From NCBI GenBank assembly GCA_036873135.1, contig JAPTYO010000027.1, positions 2,786,873 to 2,850,872 of the forward strand: a stretch of DNA of 64,000 nucleotides. Direction: 5' to 3'. This DNA comes from Clarkia xantiana subsp. parviflora (taxonomy: Eukaryota > Streptophyta > Magnoliopsida > Myrtales > Onagraceae). A program made the translations under genes and the position numbers. Shown one piece after another: positions 10,377 through 20,952 of the stretch (the first letter of the stretch is position 1; each line of letters starts with the position of its first letter). The notes under the pieces are model-generated. The model saw only the letters and a program-made list of their open reading frames with translations, was not told where the DNA came from and searched no databases.

Positions 10377-10965
10377 GGTGGTGATCAGCGACAATGGTCC
10401 ACCGTTTAACGGGTCTCAGGTTAAGGAGTACCTGGAGGAGTTGAACATCGAGCATCGGACAGCCTCTGTCCGCCATGCTCAGACTAATGGCCAGGTGGAA
10501 TCGGCCAACAAAATCGTGATGGATGGCCTAAAGAAAAGGGTCTATGCCTTGAAGGGCGAATGGCTGAACGAGCTGGAAAACGTGCTTTGGGCTGTTAGAA
10601 CGACACCCAAACGATCAACTGGGGAGACTCCGTTTGGCCTTGTTTATGGCACGGAGGCTGTTGCCCCCGTGGAGGTAGCTGTGTCGTCCCATCGGATGAG
10701 ATATTACGAGCCTCTGACGAATGACGAGATGAGACGTCTGGATTTGGACTTGCTCGAAGAGAAGAGGCGGGAAGCCGATGAAGTCCAAGCTCGAATGCGT
10801 TTGGCGACGGCCATGTATAATAATCGGCGAGTTAGGTCCCGACAATTCTTCGTCGGGGAGCTGGTTTGGCGTCGCAACGAGTTTACCCTTTTGGATCGAA
10901 TCAACAAGATGTCACCAAAATGGGATGGAAGACCTCGATGGCAGAGCATTGAAGCATTCTTTTAG
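10207..10965 (+). pseudogene. pol: Element B integrase core and C-terminus
   Basis: Core with AIDYFSKWIEAKA, VISDNGPPFNG and NGQVESANKI, giving the D-D-E triad in one frame. The C-terminal region follows (QFFVGELVWRRNEFTLLDRINKMSPKW). Compared with D, about 50 bases encoding the GPY-type motif (WEGPYKVVGMPAP) are deleted near 10925. The frame therefore ends abnormally in RPRWQSIEAFF instead of LEDLDGRTLKHSFSGEHLKKHHA, whose coding bases are still present out of frame up to about 10996. There is no chromodomain, as expected for this lineage. Confidence 0.88.
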
Positions 10966-10984
10966 TGGCGAACACTTGAAGAAA

Positions 10985-11345
10985 CACCATGCTTGATGAA
11001 AAGTCGCCTTAAGTGGTGCCCGATGAAAAGTCGCCTTAGGTGGTGCCCGATGAAAGTCGCCTTAAGTAGTGCCTGATGTAAAATCGCCTTGAGTGGTGCA
11101 CGAGAAAAGTCGCCTTGAGTGGTGCACGAGAAAAGTTGTCTTAAGTGATGCGCAAGATTAAGTCGTCTTAAGTGATGCATGATTCTTGGATTTATTCTAA
11201 GTATTGGAAAGTCGCATTAAGTGGTGCGTGATAATAAGTCACCTTAAGGGGTGCAAGTTGGTAAATCGTCTTAAGTGATGTGTGAGAATATCTTAAGTGT
11301 CGAGGTTTCGACTTAAGTAAGTATAGTAAAGTCGCTTTAACAAGT
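10985..11345 (+). repeat. Short direct repeats between pol and the antisense gene of element B
   Basis: Degenerate units of about 25-35 bp built on AAGTCGCCTTAAGTGGTGC, with the palindrome CTTAAG in most copies. The block separates the end of pol from the end of the oppositely oriented gene. Elements D (28155-28930) and E (53465-53745) have related blocks in the same place. No coding capacity is visible. Confidence 0.85.
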
Positions 11346-11446
11346 GCAAGGGAAAATCGGAACTAAGAAAGTCTGATATTCATAAGGGCTCAAAGGCCCG
11401 AGGATTACAAAAATAAGGATAATACAAGGACTCTAAAGATAAGCAG

Positions 11447-14153
11447 TTAGGCTTGGTCCTTGTCGGCGGCACCAACGGAAGCGGGGTCCACGAGGTCTGT
11501 GGCAGAAGGCTCCACAGGTTCGGCCGCAGGAGGGTCGATTATCGGGGCGCCGACACTTGGAGGCTCTGTTGCGTCTTCAACAATCGCGGGAGTGCTCCTC
11601 CCATCACTCTCCTCCGAGAGAGAAAAGTATTTCTTCGCGAAGGGAGCAAGAGAGGGAGACTTGTCGAAGTTGATGGCGTCGCCATACTCCAGGTGGAGTT
11701 CCTCGACTGCGTTGAAGAGGGTGTTCTCCACCTCTGCGCTGTAGAACTTTACAGCATCAGCCTGGAAGTCTTCAGACCTCCGATAATCCTCCCGGCCCTT
11801 GGTCTCGGCCGCGACCAGCTGTGCGGGAACCCCCGCAACTTGCTCCTCCAGAGCCTTCTTCTCAAGGACCATCTTGTCCTCAGCAACCCGCCGCTCCTGC
11901 TGCTCCCGCTTCAGGAGCCCCTCAAAGTCACATACCCGCTTTTGGAGGTCCCGAGTCTTTCGGTCGAGGATGGCCTGCTCCTTGACCAATTTTCCCCGCG
12001 AAGACTCGGAGGCCGCGAGATCCTCCTTACGCTTGGCTGTGACCGCCTGCTCTTTCTCCAGGGCCTCCTCATAGGCGAGGAGATACCCGATGGAACGGTT
12101 GATGTCCCCCATCTCCTGCGAAGAAAGGAAAAGAAGTATTAGTAGATGAGCAACCAGTCTTATTGATGAAGAAAAGAAGGGTGAAGGACCTACCTCTATC
12201 TGACGCATGCACATCTCCTTTATATCCCGGTGCATCTCCTCCCGATCTAAGGTAATCGGAAACCTCATAGAAGGCAGGATTGAGCCTGCTACCAGGTGTA
12301 GAGCCAGCTCCGGATATGTGTCCCCTTGTCGGAGCTGGACCCCTTGCAGCATTTGGATCGGGGTCCAGGGAACATCCTCCTGGTCGGAGTCGAAGGCCTT
12401 GTAGAAGCTCCCGTCGAGGGGAAGAGGAGAAGGGCCGACTGGGGACGTGGAGGGGCGTGCCTCCGACCCACCCCGGGCTAGGGAAGGAGTGAAGTCGTGG
12501 GCGGGCGACGGTTGTCACTGCGGTCGTGAAGAAGGCGAGGGGGGCAGCCCCTTGGAGGTTGGTTTCAGTGGGGCCTGCCCCGTCCTCCGACGATGGCGAA
12601 GGGAGCCACACTCATCAGTCTCCTCGGAGGATTCCAAGCTCTCCACCCGACGAAATTGTTCGCCGGTCGGGGTCCCACCACTGGAGAAAAGTGGTGCCCC
12701 TGCCAAAGGAGGCGCCCCTGCCGAAGGTGGTGCGCCTGCTGAGGATCCAGCACCCGACAGAGTCCCGGAGTGACCTGCACCTAGAGGACGAGAGGAGACT
12801 TCAGTAATATAATTGGGAAGTTCATTAGAGCCCTTACACCAAACAATACGTTGGGAGACGTATTTGTCCTTCCTGTGGTAGTTGTAGTAGCCCGCCTTCA
12901 GAACACGAGGAGTTTCCCCTCGGAGGACTCGTTTGACATCGGCGATGCGGGCCTCCATGGTCGAAGGAATCAACTCCTTCGGGACCAGCCTCCTGTACGA
13001 TTTAATAGCGAGGCGGAGCTTTTTACCTTCTTCAGCGTTCTGGACGTCGAAGAGCTTATCCACCTCCACGCGGCTCCGCTTTGGCCGCTCCGCGGAAGGA
13101 GATCCTGATGGAGCAGCAGCCTTCCTTGCTGACTTCCTCTTCCGCGTAGGGCGGACAGCATCGATCTCCCCCTGCTTAAGGATCAGATTGGTCAGCACGG
13201 ATACCTTCTTAGCTGCAAACAATAAAAAAACAAAGGTTAGAGATTTACCCAGGGAACCATATTGGAGGGGCCGTCGAAAAGCTGCCCCCCGGAGACTACG
13301 TCGAGGAGTCGGATCCCGGCATTCACCAGGTCCCGCTCCATGAGAGAATTGGCTTCGAGGGGAGTGTAGGACTCCCCCCACCGGTAGAGCTAGATGAGCC
13401 GAAGATTCTGGAAGTCTTTGTCGGTGTAGGTGTGGAAAGCGGGAGGAGAATCCGCTTCCACCTCCCATCGGGGCCATGGGATCGAGGAGTTTTGGATGAA
13501 GAAGTAGCTCCTCTTCCACCCGCTGTTGTCGGACCCCGTGTCGACCAGGAGTCCCCGACCCTTAACCACCTTCCAGGTGTCATTGGTCCAGTTGCACAAC
13601 CCGAGTTGCGTCTTGTTCCAATTCGGCATCTGGGGGTAGAAGGCACAAACCCCCGCCTCGTTGCACTTCATCCCGTAGAAGGTCCTGTAGAGTTTGAGGC
13701 TGTATACTCACTTCTGTCGGAAGCAGAGGACCTGGAAGGCGTTCCCTAGGCATATGGCGTGCGGAGAGAAGGTGGTCGGATGCGTCTTGTAATGTTGGGA
13801 CATCTTGACCAGATTACCACAGAAGGGGAATCTGATCCCCGCTGATATTTGCCCTATAGAGACAAATACCTCCCCTTTCCGGGGACGAGTAACCTCAAGG
13901 TTACCCGAGGGGCAGGGCCTGGGATACGGGAAACGAGGTTCCCAAGTAGAGGTGATGCATCCCTCCCGGAGAGCTGCATCGTACGCAGTGCTGGAAATCT
14001 CATTCAGAGCATAGTCGAAGTTGAAGGGCTTCCTTCCCTCGGAACTAGATCCGCTGTCTGAAATCAGCCACGGAAAGGCACATTGGGTTTTCCGGAAAAT
14101 TGCAAACAAGGAAAAAATGTACAAGCAACGAAGAAGAAACCCTTACCAGACAT
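11447..14153 (-). pseudogene. Antisense spliced gene of element B (PF04195-like domain plus coiled coil)
   Basis: Runs opposite to gag-pol inside the element. Exon 1 is ATGTCTG (14153-14147). Intron 1 is 14146-14058 (GT...AG, 89 bp) and gives MSDSGSSSEGRKPF in frame. Exon 2 (14057-13249) resembles the 'putative gypsy type transposon' family in its IRFPFCGNLV...SPHA...FQVLC pattern. A 36-bp GT...AG segment (13248-13213) follows. Exon 3 is basic, then Ser/Pro-rich (RKRKSARKAAA, VLKAGYYNYHRKDKY). Intron 3 is 12193-12116 (78 bp), and exon 4 is a long coiled coil ending VENTLFNAVEELHLEYGD...KDQA at 11447. Two nonsense changes break exon 2 (13708-13710 TGG to TGA; 13390-13392 CAG to TAG). Function unknown; copies in D and E have the same exon plan. 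Confidence 0.85.
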
Positions 14154-14330
14154 GTTGGTTGGAGGCTGGAAGGATAAACTTGACGATTGTCGGAAAAGTT
14201 GCTTGGAAGAACAGGAGGCCGGAGGAGCACTGAGGTCTTCGGAATCACAGAGCTTGAATTCTCAGAGAGGTTGCAGAGAGCTTTTGAAATTTCGGAGACG
14301 GTAAAAGTGATACTGTGCCCACGGTTAGGG

Positions 14331-14337
14331 TTTTATA
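14331..14337 (-). promoter_or_regulatory. TATA box of the antisense gene in element B
   Basis: TATAAAA within GCCTATAAAACCC on the minus strand, 178-184 bp before the antisense ATG. D (25150-25156) and E (50329-50335) have TATAAAACC at about 155-158 bp. The conservation of context and distance supports a dedicated promoter. Confidence 0.65.
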
Positions 14338-14706
14338 GGCAAAGAGGACAGTCGAAGGGACGCTTTGATCTGAATCGTCGAAGTTGAAGCGTTCTAATCT
14401 AGACCGTTGAGATGAAACGTGCAGAATGGCAACGGGTGCAATGATGAAAAGGCCTGAAAAGCACTTTTTCAGAAAAAGCAGGCGCGAAAAATCAGGCACG
14501 GGTACTGAAGACGTCACTTCGTAATCTGCTGCATTTAATGGCTGGGGAACCGAGGAGTCCTCTCGGATTTGGCAGTTATCCACAAGGTATTGAGGAAACA
14601 TAAACGAGAAGACTTGTACTAAGTGACCATGCCAAGAGAAAGATCCCCGATTCCGACGTCGGGAGGTCGGGAGTTGAAAGACACGACGAACTGTAAGTCC
14701 CTCATG

Positions 14707-14719
14707 TCTTGGGGGCAAA
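14707..14719 (+). other. Polypurine tract of element B
   Basis: TCTTGGGGGCAAA lies immediately before the 3' LTR start TGATGGG and primes plus-strand DNA synthesis. It is identical in the reverse orientation at 24765-24777 (D) and nearly so at 49985-49996 (E). Confidence 0.85.
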
Positions 14720-15532
14720 TGATGGGTTCCGCTATGGCCGTTAGGCCCTTTAACGGCGAGGAAACGGCGAATAGGCCCATTGGTCCCTCAATGGAGGTCA
14801 AGATGACCCAGGCAAAGGGTCCCGACGGAGGGAGTCCGATGATGAAAGGTCCCGACAGAGTCGATCCCGATAGGTGAGCTGGAGGCTCCCGATGAGATGC
14901 CTTTAAGTAGGCCCCGATGATAAATACCTGAGAATGATCGGCCCTGTCACGATGACGAGGGGCCCCGAGCGGTGACACAACGAGATAACTCTGGAGTCCC
15001 CGATGTTAGTCGGGACTTGTTATCAGAGGATGAGGCCAAGATACGGGGGGCGTGGCCGAGATACGCGGAGCCTAGCTAAGATACGCGGAGCGTGGCCGAG
15101 ATACGCGGGGCGTGGCCGAGATAAGCGAGATCGTGGCCTAGATAGGCGGGATCGTGCCCGTGATACGCCCGGTAGAGGTAGAGGTTCACCAGGTAACGAT
15201 CTCGCGGAATACGCCCGGTAGAGGTAGAGGTTCACCAGGTAGTGGTTAGCCCGTATTCTATACGCGGAATACGGGCTAACCACCCCAACGGTTCACCAGG
15301 TAACTGAGGTACCTCTCCGCCTATAAAAGGGTAGAGGTAACCTCAGAGCACACTACGTTTTGATATACGATACTTGAGATTACTGCTTGCCAGTCCATAC
15401 GAGATACTCATTTAAGCATCGGAGAGGGATTCTGGGTCACCGCCCGGTCTATCCCCTCTTGCAGGATTACGTGGAACGAAGGAGCTAGGATCGTCGTCAA
15501 AGATCGTGCCGGAGTTCTACCGTGATCCAACA
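14720..15532 (+). repeat. 3' LTR of element B (813 bp)
   Basis: Starts TGATGGGTTCCG and ends GATCCAACA, followed by the target duplication GGTGG. It is 101 bp longer than the 5' LTR because of a duplication and hairpin at 15163-15283. About nine substitutions against the 5' LTR are visible in the first 240 bp. Confidence 0.94.
15163..15283 (+). repeat. Duplicated 33-mer and perfect hairpin unique to the B 3' LTR
   Basis: Two copies of a 33-bp unit (15163-15195 and 15209-15241, beginning ATACGCCCGGTAGAGG) are followed by a perfect inverted repeat. The arms are GTGGTTAGCCCGTATTC (15242-15258) and its complement (15267-15283), around an 8-bp loop. The 5' LTR has only the right arm. Confidence 0.9.
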
Positions 15533-15537
15533 GGTGG

Positions 15538-16102
15538 ATCAATCCCTCAGTTCCGACAGCAGCGGCTTCTGTTCTCCCATGCAGATGTTCACGATCTTCA
15601 CCACCTGATCAGGGGTGATGGGACCATTAAGGGGAATGGTCCTGTGCTGCACTGGTCCTGGCCCATCGACCACAAATCGCTCTGGCTGAGTGGGCTCCTT
15701 ACCCTGGTCCCGGCTCCAGGGCTGAACCTCCCGCACATTCTGAACCTCTGCTGGTGGGGGCGCTTCCTCTTCTAGTGGGGGCATCTCCTCTTGCCTCCTC
15801 GCAGCCTCTCTCCGATCTAAGAGAGCTTCCACGGCCGCTAGAAACATCGGCATGGCCTCCGCCACAGCTCTCGTCAGGTCCGTATTTGGAGGAGCCTCCT
15901 GCTCCCTATTATCCTGGTGTTGAGCAGCAGTATCTTCAGGGGCTTCATTATGCCCCCCTGTCCGGGAGACCTCAGCAGGGAGATTCTGGTTCTCAACGCG
16001 CTCCGGTGGCGAATTCAGAGTCGTCCCAGCCGGATGACAGGAACCACCAGATTGTCCTTGTCTTCTTTGCTTGCCAGCCGCCATTGAACGAGTAGAAGGC
16101 AT
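15538..16102 (-). pseudogene. gag: Element A gag, N-terminal part
   Basis: Starts with MPSTRSMAAGKQRRQG at 16102, 37 bp inside the LTR. The first 100 codons are rich in Gly, Ser, Pro and Gln, then AVAEAMPMFLAAVEALLDRREAARRQEE suggests a helix. The conserved FVVDGPGPVQHRTIPLNGPI block follows, and the reading ends at SELRD where element B was inserted. The next codons are found at 4691 and below. This piece is open throughout; the gene is broken by the insertion and by the later stop at 4305. Confidence 0.92.
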
Positions 16103-16139
16103 ATCAACTTTTTGTCACATTTCCCACAGACGGCGCCAA

Positions 16140-16858
16140 TGTTGGATCACGGTGGAACTCTGGTACGATCTTTGACGGCGATCCTAGCTCCTTCGCTCCA
16201 CGCAATCCTGCAAGAGGGGATAGACCGGGCGGTGACCCAGAATCCCTCTCCGATGCTTAAATGAGCATCTCGTGCAAACTGGCAAGCAGTAATCTCAAGT
16301 AGTGTATCTCTAAAACGTAATGTGATCTGAGGTAACCTCTGCCCCTTTTATAGGCGGAGAGGTACCTTAATTACCTGGTGAACCGTTGGGGTGGTTAGCC
16401 CATATTCCGCGTATCTCGGGAACGATCTCGCCTATCTAGGCCATGATCTCGCTTATCTCGGCCACGCCCCACGTATCTTGGCCACGCTCCGCGTATCTCA
16501 GCCACGCTCCGCGTATCTCGGCCACGCCCCGCGTATCTCGGCCTCAACCTCTGGTAGCAAGTCCCGACCAACATCGGGGACTCCAGAGTTATCTCATTGT
16601 GTCACCGCTCGGGGCCCCTCGTCATCGTGACAGGGCCAATCATTCTCAGGGATTCATCATCGGGGCCTTCTTAAAGGCATCTCATCGGGAGCATCCAGCT
16701 CCCCTGTCGGGACCGACTCTGTCGGAACCTTTCATCATCGGGACTCCCTCTGTCGGGACCCTTCGCCTGGGTCTTCTTGACCTCCATTTAGGGCCCAGTG
16801 GACCTACTCGCCGTTTCCCCGCCGTTAAAGGGCCTAACGGCCATAGCGAAACCCATCA
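16140..16858 (-). repeat. 5' LTR of element A (719 bp)
   Basis: On the plus strand it runs TGTTGGATCACGG...ACCCATCA, the reverse of TGATGGG...CCAACA. The TATA box is at 16346-16352 (minus strand). It has the same 20-bp CACGCTCCGCGTATCTCGGC units and TCGGGAC motifs as the B LTR. Confidence 0.94.
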
Positions 16859-16862
16859 CCCA

Positions 16863-18554
16863 GCACCACAGTAGCGGAAATTCTAGAGGCATAGACCTCC
16901 CGAGAGGTTGTGGTATCACCTCCTGCAGCCAATCCTCCATGAATCACATTAATGGTGCCCCGCTTCTCCTTACGGACACCAGAAGACTCCGGCTCGGACT
17001 TCTTCTTCTTTGGGGACCGATCGCGGGATAGGGAACGGGACCGCGATCGAGATCGGGAGCGGGATCGACTCCGCCTCCCAGCCACAAATTCCTTATGCTT
17101 CCCCCTCTGGATCAGCTTTTCGATCTCCTTCTTCAACTCCCGACGATGGTTAGTGTCGTGACCGCTGGCGCGGTGGAACCGACAGTAACGATCGGTGCGA
17201 TGGCGAGCCCCCAAAAATTCTCCTTTCTTCATCGGGGGTACCTAGAGATACCCTGTCGATCCATCACCGTTAACACGGCATCCATAGAACTATTGAGAGG
17301 AATGTGATGTTCCTCCCGCCTGTCCTTCCTCGGGGGTCGTCTGTCCTCCCTTCGATCAGAACGACCTCGATTCCGACTGCCCTCGGATTTATCCTTCCGC
17401 TTATGGTCATCCAATGGCTTAAGCGACTGCTTCCCTTTATTTGACTTCGGAGGGTCAAGCTCTCCGGCAGCTATTTTCGACTCTTGCACGTCGATTTGTT
17501 GCTTCACCCTCTTCTGCAGTGCCTCCATGTTCCACACAGCCTTTTCAGCCACGCTGTGCATCAGGTCGGAACCATAGGGGGCTGTCAGGTTCCGAAGGAA
17601 AGTGCGAATAGTCTCTCCCTCTGATATCTCCTCGTCGATCTCCGCCACACTAGCAGTGTACCGCTGGTAGTAATGTGCCAATGATTCGTCGGGCCTCTGC
17701 ACCACCTGGGCTAGGGATCTCACGCTCTTCAAGAGGCGTCGACGACCCTGGTACTGCTGAATGAAACGGTCGTGCATGTCAGCCCAGCTAGAGATGCATC
17801 CTGGCGGCAGGCTGAAGAACCACGTCAGGGCCCTCTCACCAAGCGTACCTGGGAACACCACACATACAATATCGTCATTCGGGGCTCTGCCTAGACAAGC
17901 CATGAGGTGCTTCTGGACATGACGAACTGGATCCCCCTCGCCATCGTACTCCTTAATCATGGGGATACCCAGCCCTGGCGGGGCGAGGGTGTCTATCAAT
18001 CGGGGAATAAAGGGATGGGTGGACCGATCCCTCAACTCCGACATCATCTGCTTCTGGTCCCCCATGCAAATGTTCACGATCTTCACCACCTGGTCGGGGG
18101 TGATGGGACTATTAAGGGGAATGGTCCTATGCTGCACTGGTCCTGGCCCATCAATCACAAATCTCTCCGACTGGGCAGGCTCCTTGCCCTTGGCTTGGTT
18201 TCTGGGTTGGGCATCCTGTGCATTCTGAACCTCCCTTGGCGGAGGCACCTCCTCCTGTCTCTTGGCAGACTCTCTTGGTTCTAGGAGAGCCTCCATGGCC
18301 TCCAAGAACATCGGCATGGCATCCGCCACAGCCTTCGCCAGGTCAGCGTTTGGAGGGGCGTTCTCCTCCCTATTCTCTTGATGTTGAGCAGTATCCTCTG
18401 GGACTTCATGGTGCCCCCCTGTTCGGGAAACCTCAACAGGGAGATTTTGGTCCTCAGCATGCTCCGGTAGCGAGTTCAGTGTTCTAGAAGGATGAAGGGA
18501 ACCACCAGATCGTCCTTGCCTTCTCTGCTTGCTAGCCGAACGAGTAGAAGTCAT
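16863..18554 (-). pseudogene. gag: Element C gag, truncated at its C-terminus
   Basis: Starts MTSTRSASKQRRQGRSGG at 18554. The capsid-like block is complete and open over 441 codons (THPFIPRLIDTLAPPGLGIP, LGERALTWFFSLPPGC, RTFLRNLTAPYGS). A frameshift with a stop at 17229 breaks the ISRYP..KGEF junction. The next frame (17232 downward) holds the knuckle [15 protein letters not shown], in which the last ligand Cys of the Cx2Hx4Hx4C pattern is Arg. The RS-rich tail comes next. The reading is cut at VVLG by the LTR of A. C is more diverged from A, B and D in its N-terminal region than they are from each other. Confidence 0.9.
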
Positions 18555-18590
18555 CTTCGCTTTTCGTTACGTTCCCACAGACGGCGCCAA

Positions 18591-19313
18591 TGTTGGATCA
18601 CGGGTGGAACTCAGGTACGGTCTTGACGGCGATCCGAACTCTTTCGCTCCACGTATTCCTGCAAGACGGGATAGACCGGGCGGTGACCCAGAATCCCTCT
18701 CCGATGCTTAAATGAGTATCTCAATAATCTCAATAAACTGGCAAGCAAGAGTCTCAGTGTGTAGAAAAAACGTATCTTGATCTGAGGTAACTTCTGCCCT
18801 TTTATAGGCGAAGAGCTACCTCAGTTACCTGGTGAACCGCTAGGGCGGTTAGCTCACGATCCCGCGTATCTCGACAACGATCCCGCCTATCTCGGCCATG
18901 ATCTCGCTTATCTCGGCCACGCTCCGCGTATCTCGGCCACGATCCCGCCTATCTCGGCCATGATATCGCTTATCTCGGCCACGCTCCGCGTATCTCGGCC
19001 TCAACCTCTGATAGCAAGTCCCGACCAGTATCGGGGACTCCAGAGTTATCTCATTTTGTCACCGCTCGGGGCCCCTTGTCATCGTGACAGGGCCAACATT
19101 CTCAGGGATTCATCATCGGGGCCTACTTAAAGGCATCTTATCGGGAGCGTCCAGCTTGCTTGTCGGGACCGACTCTGTCGGGACCCTTCACCATCGGGAC
19201 TCCCTCTGTCGGGACCATTTGCGTTGGTCTCATTGACCTCTTTTAGGGCCCAGTGGGCCTATCCGCCGTTTACTCGTCGTTAAAGGGCCTAACGGCCATA
19301 GCCGAACCCATCA
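18591..19313 (-). repeat. 5' LTR of element C (723 bp)
   Basis: TGTTGGATCACGG...ACCCATCA on the plus strand. The primer site complement CCCACAGACGGCGCCAA lies at 18574-18590. TATA box at 18800-18806 on the minus strand. The CGTATCTCGGCCACG-type units at 18855-18995 are more irregular than in A and B. Confidence 0.93.
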
Positions 19314-19433
19314 CATATTTATAATTATACTACATCTAGCAAATCATCATACCATGCCATCAATATCGAACACAACATGCTTACGCGTCATGCGTCTAAT
19401 GTACTTAACATACATAATTCTATGTAAAGTAAA

Positions 19434-19956
19434 GGGTTAACAGGTCTTTTGGTCCATGATGTTTGACAACTTTGGGTTTTGGTCAATGATGTTTTTTTTA
19501 CCTAGTTTTGGTACCATATGTTTGCAGATTTTTTCTAGTTTTGGTCTAACCGTTAAATTCCGTCCATTTTTTGACATGTACAAGTCACATGATCCACCCT
19601 AAACTTTCAATTTTGTTCAATTTAGTCCCTCTAATACTTTCCCAACCATTTTTTGGTTCAATTTAGTCCCGAAGTTTCAAAAATTCAATTGGACCTATTG
19701 TCCAATTGGGGTCAATTTTGAAACTTCGGGACTAAATTGAACAAAAAAAAGGCTAAGAAAGTATTAGATGGACTAAATTTAAAGTTTAGAGTGGATCACG
19801 TGACTAGAACATGTAAAAAAAATGGACGGAATGTAACGGTTAGACCAAAACTAGAAAAAATCTGTAAACATATGGTACCAAAACTAGGTAAAAAAAACAT
19901 CATTGACCAAAACCCAAAAGTTGTCAAACATCATGGACCAAAAGACCTGTTAACCC
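19434..19956. mobile_element. Foldback MITE of Mutator type (523 bp, 9-bp target duplication)
   Basis: The two halves are near-complete inverted repeats: the left end GGGTTAACAGGTCTTTTGG is the reverse complement of the right end, and the pairing continues through the centre near 19690-19710. It is flanked by the exact 9-bp repeat TAAAGTAAA (19425-19433 and 19957-19965). Nine-bp duplications are characteristic of Mutator-like elements. There is no transposase; the small open frames inside are a by-product of the palindrome. Confidence 0.92.
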
Positions 19957-20896
19957 TAAAGTAAATTATCACATGCGTTCTATTGTGAACATCCTAGCAT
20001 ACGCGTCAAAACATGCAATATCCGCACACATCATGCATAATTGGCGACTGGAATTTTCGATTTTATAAAACGCTTTGAAAATATTAGGGGTTGTTTTGCA
20101 ATTCATGCTTACAATCAATCATGTGAATTTCTAGACATGGATTCTAGGCAATTTCTATCAGCATAGCATGTCTATCCTATTGCGCAAACCATATATTTAA
20201 ATCCCAGAGCTCAATGCTCGCAATATAATATCCAGCTAGCTTGACTAATTCAAGACGACAGTTCTAATTATATCAAAATATATGATGCAGAAAGTAAACA
20301 ATTGAAAATGAGCCCACTAATTTAATCTAGTCCCAAAAACATGCAAATCCGAGATCCATACCCATAATCGAGACCAGGCATTAGGGTTTTGATTGAAACA
20401 GTGTATTAAAACACAAACCCTAAGAGCACTGTTTAGGCTAATTTTAAAGTTCAAAAATATTTTGGATTTAAAATTTGACATCCTATTTTATTGAACAATT
20501 TGAAATTTCCGAAAATTTTAAAGAGGTTCGGTCCAAATTTTCAAATCCGGTTCAACTCGGTCTGTTTTTAAAAATTCCGGTTTGGTCTGAAATGGTTCAA
20601 TAAAATAAGATAGTGGTTCGGTTTATCACTCAAAACCAGTTAGGTTAGGTTCAATTTAATTACTATGGTCCGACTCGACCCGACCCGACTAGGTAAACCC
20701 GATTAAGAAAACCCGGATTGGTTTTACCCGCTCCGGTTTAGCAATTGGACCGGCCCTATAACCCTAGGGTTCGGCCGAATTACCCTTGTGGGCTAAGTAG
20801 CGTTTTAAAGTCCACTAAAAACTCAACTTAGCCTTCAAGAAATAATAATTATGTAAAATAATTTCCAATAATGCTTATATAAACATATATAATTCG

Positions 20897-20897
20897 G

Positions 20898-20950
<53 letters not shown>
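20897..20950. repeat. CA/TA dinucleotide microsatellite
   Basis: A CA run (about 7 units) passes directly into an AT run of about 20 units. It is a simple repeat within an AT-rich non-coding stretch. Confidence 0.95.

Positions 20951-20952
<2 letters not shown>

Larger units (their letters stand above)
4697..15532 (+). mobile_element. Complete Tat-type Ty3/gypsy element B (10,836 bp)
   Basis: Both LTRs are present, in plus orientation, and the element is flanked by the 5-bp duplication GGTGG (4692-4696, 15533-15537). The order is 5' LTR, primer site, gag, protease-RT-RNase H-RNase H-integrase, repeat spacer, antisense spliced gene, polypurine tract, 3' LTR. It interrupts the gag gene of element A. 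Reading A across the junction gives the expected SELRD then RSTHP continuity, which independently confirms the boundaries. Gag and pol carry several stops and frameshifts, so B cannot move by itself. Its LTRs differ by roughly 3-4 percent by eye, plus a 101-bp expansion in the 3' LTR. Confidence 0.96.
15533..16858 (-). mobile_element. Element A, right part (gag start, primer site, 5' LTR)
   Basis: Resumes element A after the insertion of B. It contains gag codons for the N-terminus (16102-15538), the primer site (complement of TTGGCGCCGTCTGTGGG at 16123-16139) and the 5' LTR (16140-16858). The right end abuts the gag/protease linker of element C, so A was inserted in C. Confidence 0.93.
16859..19313 (-). 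mobile_element. Tat-type element C, right part only
   Basis: Contains the 5' LTR, primer site and gag of a fourth family member, cut at 16859 by the insertion of element A. The rest of C should lie left of A, beyond the window. The flank after the LTR begins CATAT (19314-19318), the expected right copy of its target duplication; the left copy is not visible. Confidence 0.92.

Noticed and set aside
19737..19964. Small basic open frame
   Set aside because: Lies wholly in one arm of the foldback MITE; the palindrome explains it.
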